Positions 1-8,976 of a DNA stretch of 64,000 nucleotides are shown one piece after another. Below the pieces are notes generated by a model that was not told where the DNA came from, did no database searches, and was given only the letters and a program-made list of their open reading frames with translations. This DNA is from DASWTL01 sp035575925 (GTDB lineage Bacteria > Bacteroidota > Bacteroidia > Sphingobacteriales > Sphingobacteriaceae), in NCBI GenBank assembly GCA_035575925.1, contig DATLXK010000062.1, forward strand, positions 87,480 through 151,479, written 5' to 3'. How positions within the stretch are numbered: the first letter of the stretch is position 1; each line of letters opens with the position of its first letter. The position numbers and the translations under genes were made by a program.

Positions 1-1287
1 TATGCTGCTCTTTCGCCCCTGTTATTAGCAGGGATTAATAGTAATGAGGTAAAGGAATTTAAGAAGCGAAACCGCGACGTTAAGTTAAGTATGGATGCAC
101 GTTTACAAACCAGCATTCAAAAATCTATGTCGCTGGATGATTCTTTGAAAGACAACCGCGTTTCAGTAGTAGTAATGGAAAGCTCTACCGGAGATGTGCT
201 TAGTTCAGCGGCCTATCCTTTGCCCCCTGTTAAAGATTGGGACCAGCTCACCATGAATATCCAGGAACAAAATAAGCTTTCTCAATGGATGACAACAACT
301 GATCTGGGATTCACTTATGCCACGCAACCCGGCTCCACGGCTAAAGTATTAACCTCACTGGCGGCTTTTAATAAACTGGGGGTTGCTGCAGCAAACAAAA
401 AATTTACTGTAAGCGCTTATGAGCGCATTCGAACTAAAAGTATTGAACCCGATGAAACGGGGGTAATAAATATGGAACGGGGATTGATTAAATCAAATAA
501 CGTTTATTTTATTAAGCTGGCTAATGAAGAAAAGTTGCAGGAGGATATGGCCAATTTATATCTGAAAACGGGTATGTTTTTACGTGGTGTTGGCGGATAT
601 TATTATGAGAAACCAACTGTTAATGCTGAACAGGAAAACAAATGGCGGGATTTATGGCGTGATACCGAGTTTAATACAAAGCCCAGGTATGACCCGAATA
701 ATATCCGGCGTACGCGTGCCAAGGGGATATCAGGTATGTCATGGGGACAAGGTGAATTAATTGCTACCCCCGCAGGAGTTGCAAGGCTTGCTGCCGGTAT
801 AGCCAACAAAGGAGTATTAATACCTAATCGGTATGTTTTAAAAATAAGCAATACAGAATTTCCTGTTAAAAGCGGAATTCAACTGGCAAATGATCCGAAA
901 TACGCAGACCTTTTGACAGATTATATGATCAAACAAAGTGCTCTCAAAGTAACCACATTAAATTTAGCGGTTGCCGGAAAAACCGGCACACCAGAGAGAG
1001 TATGGAAAAAAGAACGAATTAACGATGGGTGGTATGTGTTTTTTGCTCCAAAGGCTAAAGGTACCGGACATATTGTGGTATGCGTGAGGGTAGAATCAAC
1101 TAAAGGATCCAGTGATGCTGTAAAAGTTGCAGGGCAGCACGTGATACCTTTTTTGGTAAAAAAAGGGTATATTAAAAGTTTTGGTAATGCTGCATTGCCG
1201 CAACCCAAATTGGCTGCCGGGCGCGACAGCTTACAAAACAATGTTCCTGTAATTTCTGGGCGGGATAGTAATAGTAGAAATAATTAA
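1..1287 (+). CDS. Penicillin-binding protein, transpeptidase part (5' end outside window)
   Basis: The frame is open from base 1, so the N-terminus lies upstream. The visible part is a class B type transpeptidase domain that cross-links peptidoglycan on the periplasmic side. The three active-site motifs are present in order: STAK with the catalytic serine (bases 334-345), SNN (493-501) and KTGT (979-990). The sequence just before, with DVKLSMDARLQ, is the usual entry into this domain. The C-terminal tail after about base 1190 is polar and rich in Asn/Ser. An FHA gene and a Ser/Thr kinase gene follow on the same strand within 20 bases, which suggests a cell-wall signalling operon. Whether the missing part carries a dimerisation domain or a RodA/FtsW fusion cannot be seen. 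Confidence 0.9.
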   Translation, partial: YAALSPLLLAGINSNEVKEFKKRNRDVKLSMDARLQTSIQKSMSLDDSLKDNRVSVVVMESSTGDVLSSAAYPLPPVKDWDQLTMNIQEQNKLSQWMTTTDLGFTYATQPGSTAKVLTSLAAFNKLGVAAANKKFTVSAYERIRTKSIEPDETGVINMERGLIKSNNVYFIKLANEEKLQEDMANLYLKTGMFLRGVGGYYYEKPTVNAEQENKWRDLWRDTEFNTKPRYDPNNIRRTRAKGISGMSWGQGELIATPAGVARLAAGIANKGVLIPNRYVLKISNTEFPVKSGIQLANDPKYADLLTDYMIKQSALKVTTLNLAVAGKTGTPERVWKKERINDGWYVFFAPKAKGTGHIVVCVRVESTKGSSDAVKVAGQHVIPFLVKKGYIKSFGNAALPQPKLAAGRDSLQNNVPVISGRDSNSRNN

Positions 1288-1305
1288 TTAATAACTGATA
1301 TAATC

Positions 1306-2091
1306 ATGTTCGATCTGTTTAAAAGTAGTGAAGAAAATCGTCCGCAGGATGTTAAAGGCCTTCGCGATGCATTACTGCGCTTTATTAAAGATGAGTTACA
1401 AAAAGTAGAAGGTGGTGAAGGGAGGCATATTAAAGGCCTGTATTTATTTATTGCCTGTGCACAGGATGAAAACCATATCTATGAGTCGGCCGTTTATGTA
1501 GAGGAAACCGATTTGTTAAAAAATGAGATCCAGAAAATTGCTGATGATTTTGCAATTGATCTGCCTGATACATGGACATTGGAGACCACTTTTGTTGAAG
1601 AACTGCCTCCTGAAGCGAAAAAAATCACAGATCTGGATGCAGCACTGTTTATAAAAACCCTTAAACAAACCATCGAGAAATCTGCTACAGCTTATATCAG
1701 AATATTAAACGGGCAGGCAGAAAAAGAAGAATATGTAATTACATCATCCACCGGACGAATTAACATCGGCAGAGATAAAAAGGTGCAGGACGATGATGGA
1801 TTTTTCAGGATAAATATGATTGCCTTTCCGCAGGATGACAATGAGTCGAATAAATATATAAGCCGCCAGCATGCACATATTGACTGGAATAATGACGGAG
1901 GGTTCTTTATGTTATATGCAGATGAGGGTGGTATTCCTCCACGCAATAAAATAAAAGTAAGGTCCGTTATCGATGAAAATCCTGTAAAATTGAATTCTAC
2001 ACAAATTGGGCATGTATTGCGAGAGGCAGATCAGATTATTTTAGGAGAATCTGCTGTACTGGAATTTAGTTACTTACCAACAGAGGTATAA
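1306..2091 (+). CDS. FHA-domain protein
   Basis: A cytoplasmic protein of 261 residues with no signal peptide. The C-terminal half (about residues 140-258) has the forkhead-associated pattern: a GR pair in INIGRDKK, then SRQHAHI, then a late Asn-containing strand. FHA domains bind phosphothreonine peptides, so a likely partner is the kinase encoded 5 bases downstream. The N-terminal half (residues 1-135) is an alpha/beta region that I do not recognise. It is rich in acidic residues and may be a dedicated dimerisation or adaptor domain. The gene lies 18 bases after the penicillin-binding protein gene and is presumably cotranscribed with it. Confidence 0.85.
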   Translation: MFDLFKSSEENRPQDVKGLRDALLRFIKDELQKVEGGEGRHIKGLYLFIACAQDENHIYESAVYVEETDLLKNEIQKIADDFAIDLPDTWTLETTFVEELPPEAKKITDLDAALFIKTLKQTIEKSATAYIRILNGQAEKEEYVITSSTGRINIGRDKKVQDDDGFFRINMIAFPQDDNESNKYISRQHAHIDWNNDGGFFMLYADEGGIPPRNKIKVRSVIDENPVKLNSTQIGHVLREADQIILGESAVLEFSYLPTEV

Positions 2092-2095
2092 TAAA

Positions 2096-3793
2096 ATGGG
2101 TAAAGTATTTACAATAACAGAAGGATTGGAGAATATGGGCGCTATGCGCACCGGTGGACAGGGTTCTGTTTATAAGGGTAAGCGCATTGGTGAAATAATA
2201 ACTGCTGTAAAACTATTGCCTACACCTATACATACTGAAAGTAACGATGATAAAAATTTTCGAGCTTTTCAAAATGAAGTAGAAAAGCTTAAAAAAGTAA
2301 ACGAAGAGCCTAATCCTCATGTAGTTAAGATATTAAATTCCGGTATTACCGAAAGCGGAAGCTTTCCATTTATTGAAATGGAATATATCGAGGGTCCTGA
2401 TCTTGAAGAACTATTAAAATCCCCCCATGATCCTGTATTTACGATTAAGGATATTATTAAAGTTGCAGATCAGTTAGCAAATGCACTCGCACATTGCCAT
2501 AAAGTGAATGTTAAGCACGGCGATATAAAAAGCAATAACGTTAAGTTTAATATTAATACAGGCAATTATATTCTGCTTGATTTTGGGCTTTCAGTTATGT
2601 CTGATGAACAGCGCAGAACAAGTTTAAGACATGCCGGTGCGATTGAGTTTATGGCTCCTGAGCAGAATGACGGAAAAATGTTGTTCCAAACGGATGTTTA
2701 CAGCTTTGGTGTAATTCTTTACGAATTATTAGCAGGACGCGTTCCCTATGAGTTATCCGATAATGGAGAGACAGCACGCAATAATGTGATGGTTTCCCAC
2801 ATGGAAACTCCCATACCTGATGTGATGGGGTTACGTAAGGAGCATTTGCCATCCACCTGGCCGGATGATAAAAGAGAAAGGGAAATGCATGTGCCACAAT
2901 GGATTCTTCATTTACTGACCAAGTGCCTGGAAAAAAATCCGGAAAACAGATATTCAAACGGAGTAGAGCTGCATGAAGCAATTATGCAAAGCAGCACTTC
3001 TGCAGTTAAGGGAAATAAAGACAATGCTGGTAGCGCAGGTGTACTGCAAAGTGAGAATGAAAGGTTGCAAATGCTATCCTTACAGTATCAGGAGACAGCG
3101 GTAGCTAAAGAACGGCAGTTAGCTTCTTTAAAAGATACTTTATCGCAAAAAGATTCAGAATTAAATAATCTTAAAAAATCACAGGTGTCAACACCTCCAC
3201 CTAATGGATCTAAGATAAATATTTCTAAGCCTGCATTTATTGCTATGCTGCTATTGCTTGGTTGTTTAGTGGCTTTCGCCGGTTATTCTTTATTCTCTAA
3301 AAAGAATAGCGTTACCAACGAAATATCTTCTGTTTCGGATTCTTCCCAGGTTGCTGATACTAGTTCCTTACCAGTCAAAAAGGACACAACATCCGATAAC
3401 GAAAAAACAATTCCAACAGAACCAGTGACCGACTCAAGTTTAATATCTGATAATGATGATGAAGTCTCGTCAGAGGACAATAATAATACTGAGAATGCCA
3501 ATCAGGAGCCTAAACCCACTGCAGATGAAGATTCTGAAGATAATACCCCATCAGAACTGGCAGATCCTCCTGCAACCCGATCAAAAAAATACACTCTTTC
3601 TGTTCAAAAGGCATTTTTTCATGATCAGCCACAAGAATCTACACGTCGCAACGCCTTTTTGGTTCACTGGAATAACGCAGAATTAACCGCCCTTGAAGAT
3701 AGAAATGGTTTTATTTATGTAGTGTTTTTCAACAATGAAGGACAAATTACAAAAGGATGGCTTAGGAAGCAGGATTTAAGAACAATCAATTAG
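2096..3793 (+). CDS. Transmembrane Ser/Thr protein kinase (PknB-like) with SH3-like tail
   Basis: A Hanks-type kinase of 565 residues. Visible motifs are the glycine loop (about 19-28, TGGQGSVYKG), the ATP lysine K39 in AVK, the catalytic loop HGDIKSNN with D143, DFG at 162-164 and a MAPEQ motif. The Arg of the usual HRD is Gly, so this is a non-RD kinase. A coiled segment (about 315-365) is followed by one membrane span (about 378-400). An acidic Ser/Asp/Glu-rich linker then leads to a C-terminal domain of about 70 residues that looks SH3-like and would be outside the membrane. The kinase domain would be cytosolic. Flanking FHA and PBP genes suggest control of peptidoglycan synthesis. There are no PASTA repeats, unlike PknB of Gram-positive bacteria. 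Confidence 0.9.
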   Translation: MGKVFTITEGLENMGAMRTGGQGSVYKGKRIGEIITAVKLLPTPIHTESNDDKNFRAFQNEVEKLKKVNEEPNPHVVKILNSGITESGSFPFIEMEYIEGPDLEELLKSPHDPVFTIKDIIKVADQLANALAHCHKVNVKHGDIKSNNVKFNINTGNYILLDFGLSVMSDEQRRTSLRHAGAIEFMAPEQNDGKMLFQTDVYSFGVILYELLAGRVPYELSDNGETARNNVMVSHMETPIPDVMGLRKEHLPSTWPDDKREREMHVPQWILHLLTKCLEKNPENRYSNGVELHEAIMQSSTSAVKGNKDNAGSAGVLQSENERLQMLSLQYQETAVAKERQLASLKDTLSQKDSELNNLKKSQVSTPPPNGSKINISKPAFIAMLLLLGCLVAFAGYSLFSKKNSVTNEISSVSDSSQVADTSSLPVKKDTTSDNEKTIPTEPVTDSSLISDNDDEVSSEDNNNTENANQEPKPTADEDSEDNTPSELADPPATRSKKYTLSVQKAFFHDQPQESTRRNAFLVHWNNAELTALEDRNGFIYVVFFNNEGQITKGWLRKQDLRTIN

Positions 3794-3814
3794 CAGACTG
3801 AAGTTAACGTCATT

Positions 3815-4771
3815 ATGAACTGGTTCGATCTGATACTGTTAATTGTAATTCTTATCTCTGTTTATGCGGGATGGAGAAATGGGTTTATAGCTGGAATGCT
3901 GCAGCTTATATCATGGATAATTACCTTGATATTAAGTTTTTTGCTTTATAAATATCTGGCAATATTTCTACAGAACTATGTTAAATCAATTGGTCTTCTA
4001 ACCTTTCCTCTAGCTTTTCTGCTAACGGTGTTTTTTATCCGGATGCTTATTGATATACTATTTATCAGACTCATCAGGAATATAAAAATGGGGGTTCATT
4101 TTAGCCGCGTGAATGCTGTACTTGGTATAGTGCCGGGCGCTCTTGCAGGCTTTATATATGCAGCCCTTTTGGCCTCGGCGTTTATACTTTTATCAGGGTT
4201 TAGCTCATTCTTCGCAAGCAGCCGTGAAAGCAAGTTAGCTTCTCTTTTAACAAGTCAGGTAGACCGGATAGAAGCAAAACTATCTCCCGCTATTAATAAA
4301 TCAATCAGGCAATCTTTAAATAGTCTTACTGTAGAACCCCGGTCTGGAAAAACTATAAAATTAAATTTTACTGTATCAGATGCGGCTATAAGAAGCGACC
4401 TGGAACGCGATATGCTGATACTTTTAAATGAAGAACGTATTAAGGAAGGATTAAAGCCATTAAAGCCGGATCCTCAGTTAGTCCCGGTAGCAAGGGCTCA
4501 TTCCCGGGATATGTTTGCCAAAGGATATTTTTCACACATAAATACAGAAAAGCAGACACCATCAGATAGGATCAGACAAGCGAAAGTGCCTTTTCTTACG
4601 GCAGGCGAAAACCTTGCACTTGCCCAAACCTTGGCAATGGCACATACCGGATTGATGAATTCTCCGGGTCACCGGGCTAATATTTTACATCCGGCCTTTG
4701 GCAGAGTCGGCATCGGAATTTTGGATGGAGGGACATATGGAATTATGGTTACCCAGAATTTCCGTAACTGA
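3815..4771 (+). CDS. CvpA-type membrane protein fused to a CAP/SCP domain
   Basis: The first 145 residues contain about four membrane spans and match the CvpA/colicin V production family (start NWFDLILLIVILISVYAG). Residues about 195-318 form a CAP (SCP/PR1-like) domain: LLNEERIKEGLKPL, then ARAHSRDMF, the His in GYFSHIN, GENLA and NSPGHRANIL. Bacterial CAP domains are extracytoplasmic and some have been proposed to act on or bind the cell wall. The gene starts 21 bases after the kinase gene and probably belongs to the same operon. Its stop codon abuts that of recO on the other strand. Confidence 0.88.
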   Translation: MNWFDLILLIVILISVYAGWRNGFIAGMLQLISWIITLILSFLLYKYLAIFLQNYVKSIGLLTFPLAFLLTVFFIRMLIDILFIRLIRNIKMGVHFSRVNAVLGIVPGALAGFIYAALLASAFILLSGFSSFFASSRESKLASLLTSQVDRIEAKLSPAINKSIRQSLNSLTVEPRSGKTIKLNFTVSDAAIRSDLERDMLILLNEERIKEGLKPLKPDPQLVPVARAHSRDMFAKGYFSHINTEKQTPSDRIRQAKVPFLTAGENLALAQTLAMAHTGLMNSPGHRANILHPAFGRVGIGILDGGTYGIMVTQNFRN

Positions 4772-5497
4772 TCACGCTAAAACATCTTCCAGGACCCGGT
4801 GCGATTTTATCTGCCCAAACCCTTCTATATGCAATTGGTAATAATGAATGATCTCATTTAATAATATGCGCCTTTCGGTTACTGGTATCTGGATGTTTTC
4901 CAGATTTTCGAAGTTTGCTTTAAGAAGTTGTGTCCAATATGTAGTATATGGCTGGTGTAAAACTAATTGGTGCGTGGGTGGGTATTTTAAAAACGCTCCG
5001 TTTTGAAGGTCAAAATAATCATTTGTTCCCTCAGTAGTGCGGTCAGGATAAAATCCAAGAAACTTTGTTAGCCTCAACAAAAAGTATAAATGAAAATTTG
5101 CTAAACCCCCGTCTACCCGGTCAAGCAGTTCAATGCTTTTATACAGAAATTCAAATAATATGTCATCTGCAGTTTGCTGGCGGATCGCTTTATACAAAAT
5201 TTCGTTTAAAAAAATCACAATTGAACTTTTGATAACATCATAAGGAATACTGTGAAAAACAGGTAGCTGACGCAATTCCGCAACGCGTTGCATATTACCG
5301 GCCGGTTTATGATAAACTACCATATCAAGCAAATGCAGAGGTTGGAGCATATTGGTTCTGATTTTTGACTTCGGCTTTTTTACCCCATTTATCAGGTATG
5401 ATTGTAAACCGAACTTTTCAGTAAAAATCTGAGCAATAACACTGCTTTCTGCATAATCGGTGGTTTTAAATACAATCCCCCTGGTTTTATGAAGCAT
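4772..5497 (-). CDS. recO: DNA repair protein RecO
   Basis: 241 residues, the family's usual length. The N-terminal OB fold has the typical start HKTRGIVFKTTDYAESS and the glycine-lysine strand YLINGVKKPKSK. The rest is the helical RecO C-terminal domain (FLNEILYKAI, LYFLLRLTKFLGFYP). RecO works with RecR to load RecA on SSB-coated single strands in gap repair. I see no cysteines, so the zinc finger found in some homologues is absent. The start codon overlaps the stop of the upstream dgkA-like gene by one base (TAATG), which points to translational coupling. It ends directly against the convergent CvpA-CAP gene. Confidence 0.95.
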   Translation of the reverse strand: MLHKTRGIVFKTTDYAESSVIAQIFTEKFGLQSYLINGVKKPKSKIRTNMLQPLHLLDMVVYHKPAGNMQRVAELRQLPVFHSIPYDVIKSSIVIFLNEILYKAIRQQTADDILFEFLYKSIELLDRVDGGLANFHLYFLLRLTKFLGFYPDRTTEGTNDYFDLQNGAFLKYPPTHQLVLHQPYTTYWTQLLKANFENLENIQIPVTERRILLNEIIHYYQLHIEGFGQIKSHRVLEDVLA

Positions 5498-5847
5498 TAA
5501 TTTAAGAATTTGGGAATAAAAATTAATAAACCTACCAAGACGGAAAAAATCGCTGCCAACAACACCGCTGCCGCAGAGACATCTTTAATAACACCTGCCT
5601 GGGGATTATATTCCGGTGATACCAGGTTTACAAGAACTTCTATTGCAGTGTTAAAAAGCTCTGTAATCAGCACAAGCGCAATGGAAATACTGATCCATAA
5701 CCAATCGCTGTAACTTAATTTTACGTATATTCCTAAAACTACAGCGAAAAGACCTGCAAACAAATGAAACTTAAAATTGAGCTGGGTACAGAATGTATAA
5801 ATCAACCCTTTTAAAGCAAATCCGAACCCCTTGATGAATTTTTTCAT
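5497..5847 (-). CDS. Diacylglycerol/undecaprenol kinase (DgkA family)
   Basis: A small integral membrane kinase of 116 residues, as expected for the family. Three membrane spans lie at about 27-45, 49-68 and 93-112. The signature ELFNTAIEVLVN (about 63-74), followed by a KDVSAAAVLL segment, carries the acidic and Asn residues that bind metal and ATP. Homologues phosphorylate either diacylglycerol or undecaprenol; the sequence alone does not decide which. Next to recO the context is not informative, but the upstream cell-wall cluster is compatible with an undecaprenol role. It is translated ahead of recO with a one-base overlap. Confidence 0.9.
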   Translation of the reverse strand: MKKFIKGFGFALKGLIYTFCTQLNFKFHLFAGLFAVVLGIYVKLSYSDWLWISISIALVLITELFNTAIEVLVNLVSPEYNPQAGVIKDVSAAAVLLAAIFSVLVGLLIFIPKFLN

Positions 5848-6090
5848 TTATTAATAATACATTAAAATCACAAACAGCAATAGATTATTTATGTTATATT
5901 CAAACATTCGCTATAACTGATCCAAGATTTGTTCCGGGCATTTAAAAACACATTATTTGAAGAAACCTTTACATGAAAAAATTTTTACCTGTAAATTTTA
6001 GGAGGCTGATGAAATCATCACCAAATATTACCCAAATTAAGAAAATTTGTAGCTTCGCCGCGAGAACTTTTTTTACACCTCGCTAGGCTT

Positions 6091-8409
6091 ATGTGGGAGA
6101 AACTTTCCAATTTTGTATTATCTAATCGTTTCTCCATTCTCGTTGTTTTTATTCTTTTAACGGCTTTCATGGCTTTTAAGGCTGTACAGGTACGGCTTTC
6201 ATTCAGCGGGAGTAAGATTCTACCCGTTACCGACTCTGTATTTATAAAGTACAATTCATTTAAACAGAAATTTGGTGAGGATGGCAGTGTTATGGTTTTG
6301 GGCATTCAGTCGCCTTACATTTTTAAAAAAGAAGTATTCAATGACTGGAAAAAGTTAGGCGATAGCTTTCAGGATCTTAATGGAATTAAACAAGTGCTTT
6401 CTGTAGGTAACTTATTTGATTTAAAAAAAGATACTGTCAATAAGAAATTTTCACTGGTTCCAATAGTAAGTGCCCCGGTTTCAACGGATTCCCACATGGT
6501 TGAAATCCAGAAAAAGATATATAATATGCCGTTTTATGACGGTCTGATCGTAAATAAGGTCAACAATGCTTCTATAATGGCTATTACCTTTGATAGTAAG
6601 GTAATGAATTCTTATAAAAGAATCCCTCTGAATACCTCTATTACTGAAAAAGCTGAACAATTTAGTAAGAAGCATAATATCAAAGTGCATTATTCAGGAT
6701 TACCGTATATCAGAACAGTAATTTCTAAAAAAGTATCTCAAGAGTTTACTTTATTTCTAGGCTTGTCCATAGGTGTAGCCGCTGTAATTTTGTTCCTGTT
6801 TTTTCGTTCGGCATCTTCTGTGTTTTTCCCAATTGTTCTGGTAGTGATTGGCGTGGTTTGGAGTCTGGGGTTATTGGTTATATTTAATTATCAGATTACA
6901 GTTCTTACCGGGCTAATACCTCCCTTAATAGTGGTAATTGGAATTCCTAACAGTATTTTACTTTTAAATAAATATCATAGCGAATTTCGGAAGCACGGAG
7001 ACAAGCATAGAGCGTTAAAAAATGTAATTACCCGCATTTCCATTACAACTTTCATTGCAAACCTGACTACAGCTATAGGATTTGGAGTGTTGTTTTTCAC
7101 CGGAAGTGATCTCTTAAAGGAATTTGGGCTTGTAGCTTCACTTAGTATTATGGCTACATGGTTGATTTGTTTATGCCTGATACCTATCGTCTTCAGCTTT
7201 TTACCTTCTCCCAAGTTACGTCATACCAAACATCTTGACAGCACCTTATTAATTAAACTATTGTCAATAGTGGACAATCTGGCACGTACAAAAAGGAAAC
7301 CTGTTTATATCATTACTCTGATAATATTGCTGATATCCATTTGGGGAGTAACCAAAATAAAAATCAATGGGTTTGTAGTTGATGATCTGCCTCAGAAAGA
7401 TCCCGTATATCAGGATATGGCATTTTTTGTGAAAAATTTCGAAGGGGTTATACCTCTTGAAATAACCGTTGATAGCCGTCGAAAAAATGGCATTATGAAC
7501 TCAGCAACAATTAATAAAATAGAGAAATTACAGGATATGATCTCAGCTTATCCGGAGTTTTCAAGGGCGATATCGCTTATTGAAGTACTTAAATTTTCTT
7601 CACAGGCATTTTACGGGGGCGCTGAAGAATATTATCGCGTTCCAAACGATATGGAGAAGAATTTTATTCTTGCGTATGCAGCAAACTCCGGGAAAAACGA
7701 GAATATGCTTAAAAATTTTATAGATAGCAACCGGCAGGTAACGCGTGTTAGCTTTCAGATGGCTGATGTGGGCTCTTCACGAATGAATAAATTGCTTAAA
7801 GAGGTTAAACCGCGTATAGACTCCATATTTAACCCGAAGCGCTATGATGCAGAGTTTACCGGTTCAAGTATAATTTTCGTCAACGGAACTAATTACCTGA
7901 TGAAGAATCTTCGTGATACGCTGTTACTTGCCCTGGCACTTATATCATTAATTATGTGGGTGCTTTTTAAGGGCGGCAGAATGATCCTTATTTCATTAAT
8001 ACCCAATATTATACCTCTTATCATTACGGCAGGTATTATGGGATTTTTTGGGATTCCGTTAAAGCCAACCACTATTCTTATTTTCAGTATCGCTTTGGGT
8101 ATTGCATCTGACCAGACTATCTATTTTCTGACACGTTACAGAGAAGAACTTCGCACAACTGACTTAACCATCTCCCGTATAGTTTCTGATACAATTAAAG
8201 AGACCGGAGTAAGTATGATCTATGTAGCGCTGATATTATTTTTTGGATTCGGAATATTTATAGCTTCTACTTTTGGCGGTACTGTAGCATTAGGTCTCTT
8301 GCTTTCCATTACATTAATTGTAGCAATGGTGTCAAATCTTATTCTTCTGCCATCTTTATTATTGTCACTAGAGCGTCGGATTAACAAGGAGAAAAGTAAT
8401 ACTCCTTAA
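6091..8409 (+). CDS. RND/MMPL-family exporter
   Basis: 772 residues in two homologous halves. Each half has a first span, a periplasmic domain, and a block of five spans: first half starts near residue 12 with spans at about 220-385, second half starts near residue 405 with spans at about 610-765. The segment LGIASDQTIYFLTRYREE near the middle of the second block is the usual RND transmembrane-4 region. The length and lack of long extra loops match the MMPL/SSD-like predicted exporters that move lipids or hydrophobic compounds, not the 1000-residue AcrB pumps. No adaptor or outer-membrane gene is adjacent, so the substrate is unknown. Its stop overlaps that of the convergent small gene by four bases (TTAA). 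Confidence 0.88.
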   Translation: MWEKLSNFVLSNRFSILVVFILLTAFMAFKAVQVRLSFSGSKILPVTDSVFIKYNSFKQKFGEDGSVMVLGIQSPYIFKKEVFNDWKKLGDSFQDLNGIKQVLSVGNLFDLKKDTVNKKFSLVPIVSAPVSTDSHMVEIQKKIYNMPFYDGLIVNKVNNASIMAITFDSKVMNSYKRIPLNTSITEKAEQFSKKHNIKVHYSGLPYIRTVISKKVSQEFTLFLGLSIGVAAVILFLFFRSASSVFFPIVLVVIGVVWSLGLLVIFNYQITVLTGLIPPLIVVIGIPNSILLLNKYHSEFRKHGDKHRALKNVITRISITTFIANLTTAIGFGVLFFTGSDLLKEFGLVASLSIMATWLICLCLIPIVFSFLPSPKLRHTKHLDSTLLIKLLSIVDNLARTKRKPVYIITLIILLISIWGVTKIKINGFVVDDLPQKDPVYQDMAFFVKNFEGVIPLEITVDSRRKNGIMNSATINKIEKLQDMISAYPEFSRAISLIEVLKFSSQAFYGGAEEYYRVPNDMEKNFILAYAANSGKNENMLKNFIDSNRQVTRVSFQMADVGSSRMNKLLKEVKPRIDSIFNPKRYDAEFTGSSIIFVNGTNYLMKNLRDTLLLALALISLIMWVLFKGGRMILISLIPNIIPLIITAGIMGFFGIPLKPTTILIFSIALGIASDQTIYFLTRYREELRTTDLTISRIVSDTIKETGVSMIYVALILFFGFGIFIASTFGGTVALGLLLSITLIVAMVSNLILLPSLLLSLERRINKEKSNTP

Positions 8410-8657
8410 GTACTTTCCGTTGACATTTTCTCATTTTCAGCTGCACGCTCCTCGATGATTGAATGAGCTTCAACCTTCCTGATCAGGCTATAAAGTACGG
8501 TTAAAAAGCCTAAACCAAATATTACTACGCCGGCAATCATTGCCCAGCCATACATATAGTCTGTGTCATTTTTCAAAAAATAACCTAAAGCTCCAAGACC
8601 TATCCCGAACACGATCATCATGAAGCCACGACTCATAAATTTATTTCTCATTTTCAT
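8406..8657 (-). CDS. Small two-span membrane protein, unknown function
   Basis: 83 residues with hydrophobic spans at about 10-28 and 38-60, a basic turn after the second (LIRKVEAHS) and an acidic C-terminus. I recognise no named family; similar short proteins are common in Bacteroidota. It stands alone, convergent with the exporter gene (four-base overlap at the stops) and divergent from ileS. The start MKMRNKF at 8657 is the first in frame; a later Met (MSRGFMM) is possible. Confidence 0.7.
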   Translation of the reverse strand: MKMRNKFMSRGFMMIVFGIGLGALGYFLKNDTDYMYGWAMIAGVVIFGLGFLTVLYSLIRKVEAHSIIEERAAENEKMSTEST

Positions 8658-8976
8658 ACCCGAATATTACGAAAATTATGCCAATTGTAATTTATTATGT
8701 TTCGCTTTTATAAAGAACAAGTTAACATATAGGCTCCCGCAATAATTCAAACACGCAAAATCTCATTACGGGTATTCATTTAGTTCATCACATTTAAGTG
8801 TATTATCCATCATTTTTTAACATGTACACACAATCGACACGCTTTAATGTCATGTCGATCATATCAACATAAACTGCCTTTATATTACTTGGATTAGAAT
8901 GCTTGTTTCCGTTTTGCATAAAACTTATCTCAAATTCTTAACTTTGCAACCTTAAAATTGGGGAAGTGACGCATTG
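8658..8976. other. Intergenic region upstream of ileS
   Basis: This 319-base stretch separates the small membrane protein gene from ileS, which diverge. It is AT-rich. I see no open frame worth calling, no leader-peptide or T-box-like structure and no clear hairpin. The only feature I can support is a promoter-like pair of boxes close to ileS, listed separately. Confidence 0.5.
8913..8946 (+). promoter_or_regulatory. Putative ileS promoter (TTTG ... TAACTTTG)
   Basis: TAACTTTG at 8939-8946 fits the Bacteroidota -7 consensus TAnnTTTG exactly. TTTG at 8913-8916 could be the -33 box, with a 22-base spacer that is longer than the usual 19-21. It would give a leader of roughly 25 bases before the ATG at 8977. 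Confidence 0.5.

Noticed and set aside
2649..2981. Minus-strand frame of 110 codons inside the kinase gene
   Set aside because: Fully overlaps the kinase domain; composition is not protein-like.
5848..6090. Intergenic region between the dgkA-like and exporter genes
   Set aside because: Only approximate promoter-like boxes; no exact consensus, hairpin or small frame that I would report.
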